Shown here piece after piece: positions 26,523-37,861 of a DNA stretch of 64,000 bases. Source of the stretch: Chlorella sorokiniana (lineage: Eukaryota > Chlorophyta > Trebouxiophyceae > Chlorellales > Chlorellaceae); the NCBI GenBank assembly GCA_025917655.1, contig CP084613.1, positions 2,358,001-2,422,000 of the forward strand, given 5' to 3'. The notes under the pieces were generated by a model, which was not told the DNA's origin, did not search any database, and saw only the letters and a list, made by a program, of their open reading frames with translations. Numbering within the stretch: the stretch's first letter is position 1; each line of letters starts with the position of its first letter. Made by a program: the position numbers and the translations under genes.

Positions 26523-27935
26523 ATGGTGCGCCGCTCACCTGATTGATGACGTTTCATCGGTTTCTGCGTGGGCAGGGATGTGTAGGGCGCAGAGCTCCCG
26601 GATGGCGCCTGCGCCGATCATGCAGACAACTTGAAGTGGGCAGCTCGGCGTCGCTCGCCCCCTCAAGCAGTCTGCCCTCTAGCCGCTGCGGCCCCTTTAC
26701 CCGCCGTGTGCACAGCAGGGCTGGCCGGTGGCCGGCTGGCCAGCTGCCGCCACCAGTCCTTCAAAGCCGGCTGCTGACCCGACCCCCTCCCCGCTGGGTT
26801 TGGTGTCTTTGATTGCAGGCCCTGCCTGGCCAGCAAACACCAGATGGTAATTGGCTATGCCACTGAGAAATGCTTCCAATGCATCTAGCATCAGTGACGC
26901 TCTTGCCAGTGCCAGACACCGACGCGGGTGGGTGCATGATGCGCGCAGGTGTGCCTAGCTTTAAGCTTGTTCTTGTGGGCGATGGCGGCACCGGCAAGAC
27001 CACTTTTGTGAAGCGTCACCTGACGGGCGAGTTCGAGAAGAAGTACGAGCGTGAGTTCCCAGCTGCCCTGCTGCTGCCATGACACTGGCTGTTGCTGAAG
27101 GAACGTTGCTGGCCAGCTGCGGTTGCGCTCAGGTGTAGCCGCCGGCCGTTACCTTTACTTCGCCTGCTGCTTGCAACGGCTGGATCAACTGGTGCTGATG
27201 CCTGGCATCACTCCCTGACCCTGGTCTGTCGGTTCCTGCCGCCTGCAGCCACCATTGGCGTGGAGGTGCACCCCCTGGACTTCACCACCAACCGCGGCAA
27301 GATTAGGTTCTACTGCTGGGACACCGCGGGGCAGGAGAAGTTTGGTGGCCTGCGCGACGGCTACTACATCCACGGCCAGTGCGCCATCATCATGTTTGAC
27401 GTCACCTCGCGCCTCACGTACAAGAATGTGCCCACCTGGCACCGCGACCTGTGCCGGTGAGGCGCCTGCTCACTGGGCTCTGGATCCTCTCATCCTTCCA
27501 TTGGGATTCCGGATGCTCGATGGCTGCGCAGCTGCAACGGACGACTTCCCTGCTGACGGCAGCCTGCGCTGCGGGTGCACCCTGCCCGCCCCCTGTGCTC
27601 CTGCAGCGTGTGCGAGAACATCCCCATCGTGCTGTGCGGCAACAAGGTGGACGTGAAGAACCGCCAGGTCAAGCCCAAGCAGGTCACCTTCCACCGCAAG
27701 AAGAACCTGCAGTACCACGAGATCTCCGCCAAGTCCAACTACAACTACGAGAAGCCCTTCCTCTACCTCGCCCGCAAGCTGGTGGGCGACCCCAACCTGC
27801 ACTTTGTGGAGCAGGTGGCGCTGGCGCCCCGAGGTCCAGATCGACATCCAGCAGCAGCAGGAGTACGAGAAGCAGCTGCAGGAAGCCGCCAACATGCCGC
27901 TGCCCGATGGCGACGACGACGACATCGCCGAGTGA
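26523..27935 (+). CDS. RAN: GTP-binding nuclear protein Ran
   Basis: Small GTPase that drives nuclear import and export and spindle assembly. Exons: 26819-26846 encodes ALPGQQTPD; 26949-27050 holds the P-loop [10 protein letters not shown] and ends KKYE; 27249-27456 starts [12 protein letters not shown] (switch I), then [20 protein letters not shown] (switch II) and [17 protein letters not shown]; 27607-27935 holds [25 protein letters not shown] and the acidic tail DGDDDDIAE. All three internal junctions join exactly in phase. The initiator Met is inferred to sit alone in an upstream exon; ATG at 26523 followed by gtgcgc is the best candidate. In the last exon one C is missing at 27827-27830, breaking the frame before [11 protein letters not shown]; Ran is so conserved that this is almost certainly a sequence error. 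Confidence 0.96.
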
Positions 27936-28063
27936 GCGGCGGCCCTGCTCCCAGCTCCTGCTCCTTGCCCACCTTCTACCCTCTGGCTTTGACACCGCCG
28001 GCGCCCGTTCCGCGGCAGCCTTGTTGACACATAGAGCGCGCTCATGCATGTGCAACTGGAGCG

Positions 28064-28068
28064 TGTAA
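28064..28068 (+). terminator. TGTAA poly(A) signal candidate (Ran)
   Basis: TGTAA about 130 bases past the Ran stop and about 30 bases before the convergent methyltransferase stop, so the two transcripts probably overlap at their 3' ends. Confidence 0.45.
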
Positions 28069-28096
28069 TGACACACGCTCGGCAAAGGGGGTTCCC

Positions 28097-29111
28097 TCAG
28101 TCTTTGTGGGCCAGGATAGCATAGAATGGGTCTGCGCCGCCGCCCTGCCACAGCTGCTCTGCCCACAGCTGCAGCTGTTGCAGCGGTCCGCCGCCCGGCT
28201 GGCCCGCCCCTGGGAGCTGCACGTTCCTGACCACCTCAGGCTCCGTGAAGCCCCCGCTGCCGCAAAGTACGACTTGACCAGCAGGCAGCGCCCGTAGTCG
28301 CTGTTGTCCCGCCAGGCGGCGATGGCCTTGGAGTGGAACATGCGGTTGGAGAAGGCGACGATGAAGACGCCACCAGGGCGCAGCACACGCTGCACCTCAG
28401 CCCACACTGCCTCTGGCTGCTGCAGGTACTGCACCGCAGCCACGCACAGCACGGCGTCAAAGCTGGCGTCGGCAAAGGCCCAGCCGCGCGGGGAGCGGTT
28501 GAGGTCGCGCACAACGAACTCGTCCAGGCGGGGTTGGCTGCCAGCTCCGCCGCGTTGAGGCCGTGGCCCACCACGCGCGCATAGCTAGCCTCGGGCGGCA
28601 GGTGGCTGGCCCAGCTGGAGCACAGGTCTAGCACGGCGGCCCCGTCTGGCACCCGCTGGCGATACAGCTGGGTCAGCTGGGCACGGATGGCGGCGTCCAG
28701 GTGGTGCACCATGCGGGGCGCGGCGTAGAACGCACGGTCGTCGCCGCCGTCCAGCTTTGTGCGCTGCCGGCCGTCCAGCACCTCGCGCAGGCTGCTGCCT
28801 GCACCGCCGTCGGAGCTGCTGCTGGCTTGGCACCCCTTCCAATGCCTTCTTCGCTGCGGAGAAGCTGCAGCGGGCGCAAGGCGGGGCACAGGGGCAGAGA
28901 GCTGCTCAGTGGGCCGCCTCTGACTGGTCCCCGCCAGCAGGAGCCGTGCAGCAACTACACACCAAGCTCCTCTGACAGGCTCACCATGCCTATTCAGTGG
29001 TGAAAGAAAGTGGTTTTGTGGCCTCAGTGGCCTGCAAGCCTGGGCCTGTTGCACTGGACAAGTTCCGGCACTCATGGTCGACTTGGCAGCGCGCTTAACG
29101 ATTGCAACCAT
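28097..29111 (-). CDS. Class I SAM-dependent methyltransferase
   Basis: Rossmann-fold methyltransferase of the type-11 kind, substrate unknown. The visible core is DDRAFYAAPRMVHHLDAA, then AVLDLCSSWASHLPPEASYA (motif I variant, Asp-Leu-Cys-Ser instead of a Gly-rich loop), VVGHGLNAAELAANP, DASFDAVLCVAAVQYL (motif post-II), QRVLRPGGVFIVAFSNRMFH, and the C-terminal WRDNSDYGRCLLVKSYF followed by GGFTEPEVV. It resembles a plant and cyanobacterial family with the DLCSSW motif. Two single-base losses (near 28251 and 28531) must be allowed; then the protein ends FYAILAHKD with TGA at 28097. ATG 29111 gives an Arg/Ala/Ser-rich leader that could be a plastid transit peptide; a later start is possible. 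It is divergent from APC5, with 239 bases between start codons. Confidence 0.8.
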
Positions 29112-29349
29112 CGATGAGCTCGTAGATCACTTTCCAATGATCAATCAGCGCATCAGTATTCTTTATTGCTGCCAGTTGTACTGCCAGACGAATGTCACGC
29201 AGACTGCTTTTTGTTTGAAAGGATCACACTGTGAATTGACATGTCCAATTTGCAGCGCCGATTGGATTATGACAAGCGCAATCGCCTGAGCCGTCGGAAC
29301 AAAGTCTCTTCCCTTGCCTGCGGGTCTCTTAGCACCTGCCCTGGCATCC

Positions 29350-32300
29350 ATGGAGCATATCACGCCCGAGGATGTGGCTTTGTGTATGCTGCTCCACTTC
29401 TACCTGTGCCCGGACGATGCAAGCGATCCACCGCCCGAAAGCCACCTGCACCAGCTTTTGGGGGAGGCCCTGTTGCAAGAAACAAGACGGTGGCGCGATG
29501 TACCCAGCCCTGGCCTGGTAGAGCTGCTGCAGCGTGTACAGGTCCGGCAGCGCCGCCAACACTGGCGGTGGCAGCAGACCCGTGATCGCATGCCTGCAGA
29601 AACGCGATTGTCGGGTTGTGCACAGGCCCATGCTTGGCAAAGCAACCGCCGCCTCTGCATGTCTTGCTGCAGGACCATGTCTGCCGGGGTGGGGGCGAGG
29701 GCGGCGAGGCGGCCGAGTATTGCGGCCAGCTGAAGGGCGCCCTGGGGGAGCGCCTGTCGCAGCTGGGCACCCCGACGACCTGGTCGCCTTCTTCGCCTCC
29801 CTGGCAGACTCCGCAATCACGCACTGCACCAGCGGGCCAGAGGATTCGCCGGCGGTGGGCGCCGACGCCAGCAGCGCGCTGGGGCTGCACCTGCGCCTGT
29901 GCTGCGCGCGCCACGCGGCCATGCCTTTCGAGGTGAGCTGGCAGGCAGGGGGATGGGGGCCCGCTTGCAACGCACCTTACACAGGATGGCGGCCCTCGTG
30001 GGCTGGGCTCTCTCGCAATGTGGAGGCGCTGCGACAGGTCTGGGATTGTAGTGTGTTCAGCCTGCAACACGCCACGCCGTCCCGCCCCTCTCCCTCTCTC
30101 CCCGCCCCGCCTGCACAGGCCATCTGCAAGCTGCTGGCAGGGGTTCATGCGTATTTTGAAGCGGCTGTGGCAGTGCTGCAAGGCCAGGAAGCGCCCGCCG
30201 CCGCCGCCAAGCCCAGCCCGCGTCCGCGCCCGACCTCGAGCGCTTCCTCAACTCCAGGCTGGCGGGGCTGGACCGCCAGCTGGGCAGCCTGCCGCGCGCC
30301 ACGCTGGAAGCCCCGCTGGAGGAGCTGGGGGCGGTGGCGCCGTGCATCCCCAAGGCCCACCTGGCCCGCCACATGAGGTGCGTGGTCGGGAGGAGGGGGA
30401 GAAGGGGGGGGGGGGGGTCGGCGGTGGTGGGAAGAGGGCTGGAGGCACCGCTGCGCCCTGGTGAGCCAGCCCACCCGGCACAGCTGCGTGCCCGCTACTG
30501 GCTGCGCCTCCGGCCCTCTGCAACCCCCCTGCACACCCCCCCCCAGCAGCTCCCTGCTCCACCGCGACCACGCCGCCGCCCTGGACCACCTCCACCGCTT
30601 CTTCGACCTGTCGGCGGAGGCGGAGCAGGGGCTGGCGGGCGACCCCGCTGCCCCCGCCCCCGGCGCCACCGCCCGGCCAGGCCGCGCCGCCCGGGCGCAG
30701 CGTGCTGCAGAGCGCGGCGTTGAGCCTGGCGGCGGCGCACGCGCGGCTGGGCCACGTGGCCGAGGCGCTGCAGGCGCTGAACGAGGCGGTGCGCATCGCG
30801 CAGCAGGCGGGGGACGACGCGTGCCTGGCGCATGCGCTGGCCACGCTGTGCGCCGTGCTGGAGGCCACCACCCCCGCCACCATGACCAGCGCCAGCCGGG
30901 AGGCGGGGGCCACGCCGGCCGCCGCGCACCACGCGCAGCTGGGCCAGCTGCTGCACCGCTGCCTCAGGTGGGACCCGGGAGGGGGCGGGGTGTGGGGAGG
31001 GGCCCACAGCGCGTGGCCTGGCCCCGAGAGAGACCCCCACCCTGACCGCCCGCTCCCACCAAGCACCCTGGCTGGCTGTGCCGCAGGCGCAGCGAGGAGC
31101 TGCAGCTGCCCCACCTGGCAGCCTTCAGCCGGCTGGCCGCGGCACGCTTTGAGCTGCTGCACCCGCAGCAGGCCGCAGCCCGGGGCCGAGCCCGGACGGC
31201 GGCGGCGACGCCGGCGGCGGCCCCACCAGCAGCCAGTCGTGCGCGGCGGCTCTGGCGGCGGGCGGCGCGCTGCGGGACGTGTGCCACCTGCACATGGCTG
31301 CGCGCCTGGCAGCCGCTGCGCCCCCGCACCCGCCCCCAGCAGCAGCGGCGCCTCCAGCGCGCGCGTGCTGCGGGGGTGGCCGACCTCTTCACCGCCGCCG
31401 CGTCCCTGTTTGGGCCCAGCATGGCGGGCCAGCGGCGGGCTGCCGCCGACGAGGTGGAGCGGCTGGCGGCGGGGGCGCACCTGCTGCGGGCGGCGGCCTG
31501 GGAGGTGGGGGCCAGCCGGCAGCTGTCGCTGGCCCACTCCCTGTGCTGCCTGGACGCGTACGCTGACGTGGCGACAACCGACCACCGCTGCACCGCCCTG
31601 GCCCAGCTGGCCACCAGCCTGGCAGCCACCCACGGCTACGCCGCCGCCCAGGCGGTGCTGGCGGCCGCAGACCAGCGCCTGCCCCACGCGCAGAGCACGG
31701 CGCTGGCGGCGGCGCGGCTGGCCATTGCGCACGACCGCGCGCTGCGCCGCCGCGACCTGCACGCCGCGGCTGACCTGGCGGCGCGCATGGCGGCGCTGGC
31801 CCCCACCGACGCCACCGACATCCGGCTGAGGTGCGCTGGGCGGGGTGGCAGCGCAGGCAGGGCTGCCCCAGCGGGCTGCGCGGCGGCCCCCACCCACGCA
31901 GCAGGCCGCCTCTCCACCCCCAATGCACCCCCGGCGCCGCCCGCTGCAGGCTGGATGCGGAGGAGCGGGTGGCACGCACGCTGCTGGCGGCGGGGCGCCA
32001 CGAGGAGGCTGCCTCCGCGACGCGCACCCTCTTCGCCACGGCCTCCAACACCGGCCAGCCGCTGCATGCGACGCGCCTGCTGCTGCTGCTGGCGCGCGTG
32101 CACCGAGAGGCGGCGGCCCCCTGCCCGCCCTGCCCTACGCCCTGGCGGCCGCGCACCACGCCCGCGCCCTGCACGCTGACCAGCTGGCGGCGGAAGCCGC
32201 GGTGGAGCTGGCGCGCCTGTGGAGCGACATGGGCGGGGAGGGGCGGCGCGGGCGGCGGCGGAGCTGGAGGCGGCGATGCCCTTTGTGCTGGCGCACGGGT

Positions 32301-32725
32301 CGGCGGAGCTGGCGGCGGGGGCGCAGGGGGCGCTGGCGGAGGCGCTCATGGCGGCGGCGGCCAGCCGGCAGGAGCTGGAGCAGCGCGGCGACTGGTGGGC
32401 GGCTGCGCTGCGCTGCTGGGGGCTGTGCTGGGCGGCGCAGCGCCTGCTTGGCCTCGGCGCTGCTCCACCAGCCGCCCGCCCCCAGCCAAGGCACTAGCGA
32501 GGGGGCGTGCCCTGCCCCTCCCACCCATATTTGTGCAGGGTGCTGTCGCTGCTGGAGGAGGCGGAGCGGCTCAGCCTGGAGCTGGAGGATGGGCAGGCCG
32601 CCGCCCACGCCGCCTACCTGAGGGCGCTGCTGCTGGAGGCCCTGGGGCGGGGCGAGGCTCGCGACGCAGCTGCCGCCGCATTCAGCGCCCTGTCCAAACT
32701 GGAACTTGTCGGGGCGGCTGACTGA
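29350..32725 (+). CDS. APC5: Anaphase-promoting complex subunit 5 (APC5)
   Basis: TPR-rich subunit of the APC/C ubiquitin ligase. ATG 29350 begins MEHITPEDVALCMLLHFYLC. Further exons encode LVAFFASLADSAI, SALGLHLRLCCARHAAM and LERFLNSRLAGLDRQLG. The family signatures follow: SSLLHRDHAAALDHLHRFFD and LSLAAAHARLGHVAEALQAL with NEAVRIAQQAGDDACLAHAL. After 31370 a series of Ala/Leu-rich helical repeats (TPR-like) runs to LSLELEDGQAAAHAAYLRAL and TGA at 32725. The DHAAALDHLHRFFD plus GHVAEALQALNEAVRIAQQ combination is the basis for the call. Frame changes near 29770, 30225, 31205, 32120 and 32245 suggest lost bases or unmodelled short introns. Confidence 0.86.
30404..30417 (+). repeat. Poly-G run in an APC5 intron
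   Basis: Fourteen consecutive G residues just after an exon donor (gtgcgt at 30378). Its length is likely unreliable. Confidence 0.8.
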
Positions 32726-32879
32726 GGGGCGGGCCTGTGTGTGACGACCACCCCAGAGCAGTCAACAACAGGGGGTGGGACAAGAGGAGAGCAAACAAAG
32801 GCCTGGCGGCCGAGGAGGCAGCGCAAGCACACGTGCGTGCGACAGCGGGCCAGCAGGTTGGAGGGCGCCAGGAGCGGGC

Positions 32880-33343
32880 TCAGCTGCCTCCGTTCACCGG
32901 CCGCGCTAGCGCCAGCAGCTTGGCGCCGCGCGCTGCCAGGCTGTTGCGCGCCGCCACCAGGCTCTGGCGGCAGGCGGAGGAGGGGTTGACGAAGCAGGCG
33001 GAGAGCACGGCGTAGGCGAGGAGGAGGAGGAGGGACATCCACAGCGCCGTCTCCCAGGGCTCCAGCATGTACCAGCCCCAGATCATGGCCTGCTGGTGGT
33101 ACAGCAGATGGATGCGCCTGCGGGGGGAGGGGGCGCCGTGATCACGAGGGCCCCCTGAGCCGGTCGCCAGCGGAGAGCCGCATGGACAGACGGAGGGCTG
33201 CCTGACCCGCCCAGCGCAATGCCCAGACCAGCTGCCCACCTCCGCCACCGCAGCAAGAAGTTTGAGCGCTCCTCCTCCTTCTGCCGACGCGCCGCCTGTC
33301 GATACAATTCAGCACAGTCCACCTCCCTTCCTGCCGCTGCCAC
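32880..33343 (-). CDS. Serine palmitoyltransferase small subunit (ssSPT-like)
   Basis: Small single-span membrane protein. ssSPT stimulates the serine palmitoyltransferase that starts sphingolipid synthesis in the ER. Exon 2 (about 33117-32880) encodes RRIHLLYHQQAMIWGWYMLE, then PWETALWMSLLLLLAYAVLS as the membrane helix, and a basic tail ending RPVNGGS. The YMLEPWE motif followed at once by a hydrophobic helix is the ssSPT hallmark (animal YMLEPWE, plant YMLDWWE). Exon 1 encodes KEEERSNFLLRWRR and splices in phase at gtgggc (about 33257). No ATG is seen in that exon; the first in-frame near-start is GTG at 33343, so the initiator is probably in an upstream exon. About 100 residues, longer at both ends than the 60-80 residue homologues. 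Confidence 0.72.
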
Positions 33344-33960
33344 AGGTGCGCTTGTTCCCCGCCCGGTAGTGGACGGTGCCCACTCGCTGTCGGCGCCTGT
33401 TGCGGCTCCTGAAGCTGTTGATTTGCGCCTGCATCGGCAAACAGAATGTTGCTGTCAGCCAGTCGTCAGCCAGTCGAACAGTTGTTGCCAACCGCGGTTG
33501 CGCAACAGCAAGCTGGCGGACCTGCTCCGAGTCTGCACCATCGTCGATTTGAAGTTCAATCAGTCAGGCCAGCCCCTCAAAATCAAAGGACGAGAGCCGG
33601 GTTGCCGGCAGCGCCTGGACACCGTGCAACCACACTGCACCAGCTTGCAGAGGGAGCCAGGAACAATGGGAAAAGTATCATCACCACCATCGTCGCCGCA
33701 CATTACATGTCTGGGGAGTTGAAGGAGAGAGCGCGTCGTGCGCGACGCGCCCAATTTAAGCGGCCCCAACAAACGAGTTTCTCGTTGCAATCAGTGGTGC
33801 TTTTCTCAACAAAGATTGCATTGTATGAAGTAAAGGAGTGATTCTCTTCTCAAGCAAAGACAAAAGACAGTGGGAGCATCAATAAAATCGCTCGAGGGCC
33901 GTTGGCGGGCGGCCCAGGCGTGCGATGCAGCACAGGTACACAAGCTCAATTCTGGGGGCA
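33344..33960. other. Spacer between ssSPT and TLP18.3 genes
   Basis: Both neighbours read leftward. It holds the ssSPT upstream region, possibly its first exon, and the TLP18.3 3' UTR. A minus-strand TGTAA (TTACA at 33703-33707) lies about 255 bases past the TLP18.3 stop. Nothing else was seen. Confidence 0.45.
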
Positions 33961-35571
33961 TCAGTCCTGCAAAAGCACGGCGGGCTCAGCATTGATATAC
34001 AGGGGCCTGGAACAAAACTCATACAACTGCTGCAGCACCACAAAGCTTGCCAGCCGGCAGGCATGCCATGGCGCCCCCTCCCATCACTCACCTTGTTGGT
34101 GTATCCGTAGTACTGCAGCATGGGCACCACCACTGCAGAGGAGGGGAGCGGGGGAGGCACGCACCACGGTCGGCTGCCAGCGCAGGGCCAGGGAGGCAGC
34201 CAGCGTCGCCGTGCCGGGCAGCGCGCGCACCCGAGATGAAGAGCAGCGTGAGCACGATGGTGGCGGTGACGGGCTTCTTGGCCTCCGTCTCCGCCTTGGT
34301 CTTGTACGTGCGCTGGCGCACCTGCTCCGCCCTGCACGCGATTGATCATGAGTGTTGGGGTTGGGTTGGGTAGGTGTGTGTGTGTGTTCAGGGTGGAGGG
34401 GCGGGACCCTGGGGCAGCTTGGCAGAACGCATGCCACAGGGGTCCTGCGCTCCACCGGCACCGCAAAGAGGTGCCGCCGGGCCCCCTGCCCAGATGCGGC
34501 GCGCACCTGAAGGGCGGCCCCGGGTCCTCCTTGCCCGACAGCTTGGCCACCACGCGCGCCACGGAGCTGGTCACCGTCTCGTTGTACTTCTCCTCGCCCG
34601 TCAGGATGGGGATGTTGTCGCCCACCACCGAGTCGATGAGGTCGTCGCCCACCGCCGCCATGAAGGCGCGGCCGCCCGTCAGCGCGCCGTCCTTGCCCGC
34701 GGACACCACCAGCAGCAGGCCAGACTTGTCCTGGGGGCAGGGGGATGAGCGCGTGAGAAGCAGGCGCCGGCCAGCAGCATGGGGGCCCTTGCCCGCTTGT
34801 CGAGCAGGCCTGCACCGCCGGGCCCCTCCCCCTCCCCCCCCCTCCACGCTGGCAAGGGCGCAGTGGCACCCCCACCTTGGCCTCGCCCGAGTACCACTTG
34901 TTGATGAGCTTGTCGCCAAACGCAAAGGTGTCGTTCTCAAACTCCAGGCGCCGCACGGTGGCCACCTCCAGGTGGTACCCCGTCTCCTCCTGCGCAGGAG
35001 GGGCAGCAGCGGCAGCAGTGTTTGCAGCCCAGTGCTGCGCCTGCTGGGCCTCTTCCCCTCATCGCTTTCGGGGGAGGGGTAGCAACCTGCGCCGCGTGTG
35101 ATGCCGCCCCCGACTGCACTCACCTCCAGCTTGCGCAGCTGGTCGCCCACCGACTTCTTGGTGGTCTTGTTCAGCACAGCGGCATCATCCAAGACGTAGG
35201 TGGTGGGCGTGCCCTCTGCAAGCAGATCAAACTCTCCCGCCAGTGCCGCGCCGCTCAGCGGGCTGGCAGACAGCAGCACCGCTGCCGCAGCCTACAAAAC
35301 AGATGCAGAACACGAATGGTTGGTGACATTGAACCAGATGCTCCCTTGTATGCTCAAGACCTGCAGAGTGGGCATGCATGTGAGAAGCATGGCCTGAAAA
35401 ACAGGCAGGGAAGCGCGGAGGCAGCCCCCTCACCGCCGCAGCCTTGCGGCCAAGGGCCTGCACGGCGTTCTGTTGCTCCGCGCGGCACACCACAACGCTG
35501 CGTGCCCGAGGCACGCGACAGGCGGCGGTGCAGGGCGCCACAAAGGGCTGCTGCAGTTGCACAGCGCGCAT
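33961..35571 (-). CDS. PSB32: Thylakoid TPM-domain protein TLP18.3/PSB32
   Basis: Thylakoid lumen protein with a TPM (acid-phosphatase-like) domain, involved in photosystem II repair. ATG 35571 starts a transit peptide (MRAVQLQQPFVAPCTAACRV). The mature part begins EFDLLAEGTPTTYVLDDAAV, followed by LNKTTKKSVGDQLRKLE, VATVRRLEFENDTFAFGDKL, INKWYSGEAKV, SGLLLVVSAGKDGALTGGRA, DSVVGDNIPILTGEEKYNET and KLSGKEDPGPPFR. A C-terminal membrane helix covers ATIVLTLLFISG and VVPMLQYYGYTNK, like plant TLP18.3. After GYTNK is a gtgagt donor; an acceptor at ttttgcag then gives GAC TGA, so the last coding exon (33961-33966) is one residue plus stop. It is divergent from the SWIM gene. Confidence 0.91.
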
Positions 35572-35964
35572 TCTGCTTCTGCGGACAACGTGCGCGGAAA
35601 GTGAGCTGCGAAATAACGTATAACATGCAATGCGGTTGCATCTTGTGGGTGGGGCAGTCCAAAGCCCGCAGGAGCGGTGTGACGAGCGGAGGCAGGGAAT
35701 TCTACTCACCTTTTGTACCTGTTGAATTGTAAAAAAAACGTAAGCCTGTCAGGGAATTGGTCGACACAGTCAACCTAGGGCGATGGGTCTCAAATGAACG
35801 CACCCCCGTGTCTGATCGGCCGTGCTGCGCGCCGAGAGCACAGCATGTGGGAACGTGGGACCTCAACCCTGGTTCTTCTGTGCATTCCTCTGATTCAGGA
35901 GCATGTCGCAGGCAACAGTACTGAGCGGGACTACCTTGTAGAACCTTTAGGTGGCCTGCTCGCT

Positions 35965-37528
35965 ATGCAGCGCTCAAGGGGCTCGGACGCACAAGTGGTA
36001 TCGGAAGATGTAAAAGACAAGGTGCGTGACGTGCAGCACTTGGCGACTCACTCCAGCATGCGCCCAAAGGTGCCCCCTGACCTGCCCACCGTCGGCAGCT
36101 TCATCAGCCCGTCACTGGTCTGCTCCAGCCTGCCTGGCTGCAGCCCAAGGTCGAAGACGTTTTGATAAACTTCACAGGGGTGTCAGGAATACGCGATTAT
36201 GCAAGGTGAAGCGCGCATGACTCTCAGTTGCTCCTTTGACATGCGCACCCACCCGCGTGCTGTAGCGGGACGCGATTCGAAGCCTCACACGTTCCTCCCT
36301 CGTCCTTGCAGTTACAAGTTGGGCAGCTACAGCGAGGGGGACAAGTTCTTGAAGCGCGGCGCGGAGATTGTACAGGCCAGGAAGCTTCTGGGTGCGAGCG
36401 GGTCGCTGGAGCAGCGCCAGCTGCGCGCGCGGTGCCGCGGCAGCAGCCCGGGCGAGGTGTACAGCGTGGAGGTGGAGCTGGTTGCCCACGAGAACGGCAG
36501 GGACCTGGACTGGGCGGAGGCAAAGTGCAGCTGCCCGCACGCCCAGAAGGCAGCGGTGTGCAAGCACGTGCTGGCGGTGCTGCTGGCGCGCCTGGACCCC
36601 GAGGCATGGCAGGCAGCAGGCGGCGCGCTGCAGGCCGACTGGGTGGCCGCGGAAGCCAGGCCCAGCCCACGTGCCGCAGCAGGGGCGGCAGCCCTGGCCA
36701 GGGCGGGGGCCCCTGTGAGAGCGCCAACAGCAGCAGCGCCTGCCTCCGCACAGCCGCCAGCGCGCCAGGCATCGGCGGCAGGGACAGGGGGACGGGGCGC
36801 AAGCGCAGGCTTCCCAACCTCACCAGGTGACTCGACTGCTGCCCAGGCTAGTTTTATCAATCGTGCCAGCAAAAAGGTCGTGCGTTTCGTCTGCCCGACA
36901 TCGCCCCTTCCCTCCGGCTGCAGCCCAGCTGCCCCGGCTGCAGCCAAGCGAGCAGCAACCAGCAAGGTCAAGAACCAGCGCATCGGCGCTGGCAGCAGAC
37001 GAACTGACAGCGAGGCTTTGCTTGCAGCTGGAGGAGCCGCAGGAGAAGCACCCCTGGTCATGTTCAAGCGGTGCGAGCAGCTGCAGTAACCTCACGTGCA
37101 CCAACACCAACGTGTCAACTGCACCCTTGTCCAATGGTACTCACACCTTTCTGCATCCTTGACGCAGAATGGAAGGGAAGCAGCTGTTGAGGGAGGATGA
37201 CGACGAACTTGTGCGACAGTGCCACCAAATTCTGTCAGTGACCGTGCCCCATGGTCAAGATTCGCAGCCAGCCAAACAGCAGCCGACCATGCAGCAGGTG
37301 GCTGACAAAGAAACGACACAGCAGCCAGCAGCAGTGGCAGCAAATGTGCAGCAACCTGCTCTCTCAGGGGCTGAAGGTGGACAGGCAGTGCCTGCAGCAG
37401 TGCAACCTGCGGCAGCTGCGCCAGGCGAGCCCGGGCCTGAAGAACCTGCGCCAGCAGCTGCTGCGCTCCCACCTGGCGGCCCCTCCATGTTTGAAGCACT
37501 GTTCGGTGCTGGAGGCGCGTTCAGCTAG
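35965..37528 (+). CDS. SWIM zinc-finger protein, function unknown
   Basis: ATG 35965 (MQRSRGSDAQVVSEDVKDK) splices at gtgcgt to KVEDVLINFTGVSGIRDYA, then to SYKLGSYSEGDKFLKRGAEI. The SWIM motif follows: EVYSVEVELVAHENGRDLDW then AKCSCPHAQKAAVCKHVLAV, that is C-x-C-x8-C-x-H. SWIM fingers bind DNA or protein; they occur in MEKK1-like, Zswim/SWS1 and bacterial SNF2-associated proteins. The rest is Ala/Pro/Gln-rich and low in complexity. The 3' exons are uncertain: two frames are open after 37160, one ending in PSMFEALFGAGGAFS (TAG at 37528). No catalytic domain is visible. It starts 394 bases from the divergent TLP18.3 start. Confidence 0.62.
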
Positions 37529-37861
37529 CCAAAGTGAAAGCCCCAAATTCAGGCGGCCGCCACTCGCAGCCAGCAGCACAAGTCTACCCATCGCAAGCAA
37601 CCAAATCCAAAAAAAAAGGAATTTTCAGTCCACACCAGGGCTATCAATGCTTGCTTGAAATCTAGGGCATCACAGAAGTAACATGAAATTGGTTCAAAAG
37701 TAGAGACTTGTCATGACGCTGTATGGCATCAGATCAGCACCCAAAGTGGGCGCGTTGCAAGGGGAGGTCAGAAAAGTGTTGCTGGGTGCAGCTGGTATCA
37801 AGAGGAGCCACATGCTATCAAGCTCCTGTATGCCTTGCTGCCCAAGGTAAGGCGCGGTGCT

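Noticed and set aside
27601-27935. Ran as a pseudogene because of the frame break
   Set aside because: All other residues and all splice junctions are intact, and the break is a single missing C of the same kind seen in about fifteen other genes.
29314-29349. Upstream TTG start for APC5
   Set aside because: Same reason; ATG 29350 gives the family-like N-terminus.
37092-37499. Minus-strand Leu/Gln-rich open frame
   Set aside because: It is the mirror of the Gln/Ala-rich 3' part of the SWIM gene and shows no independent motif.
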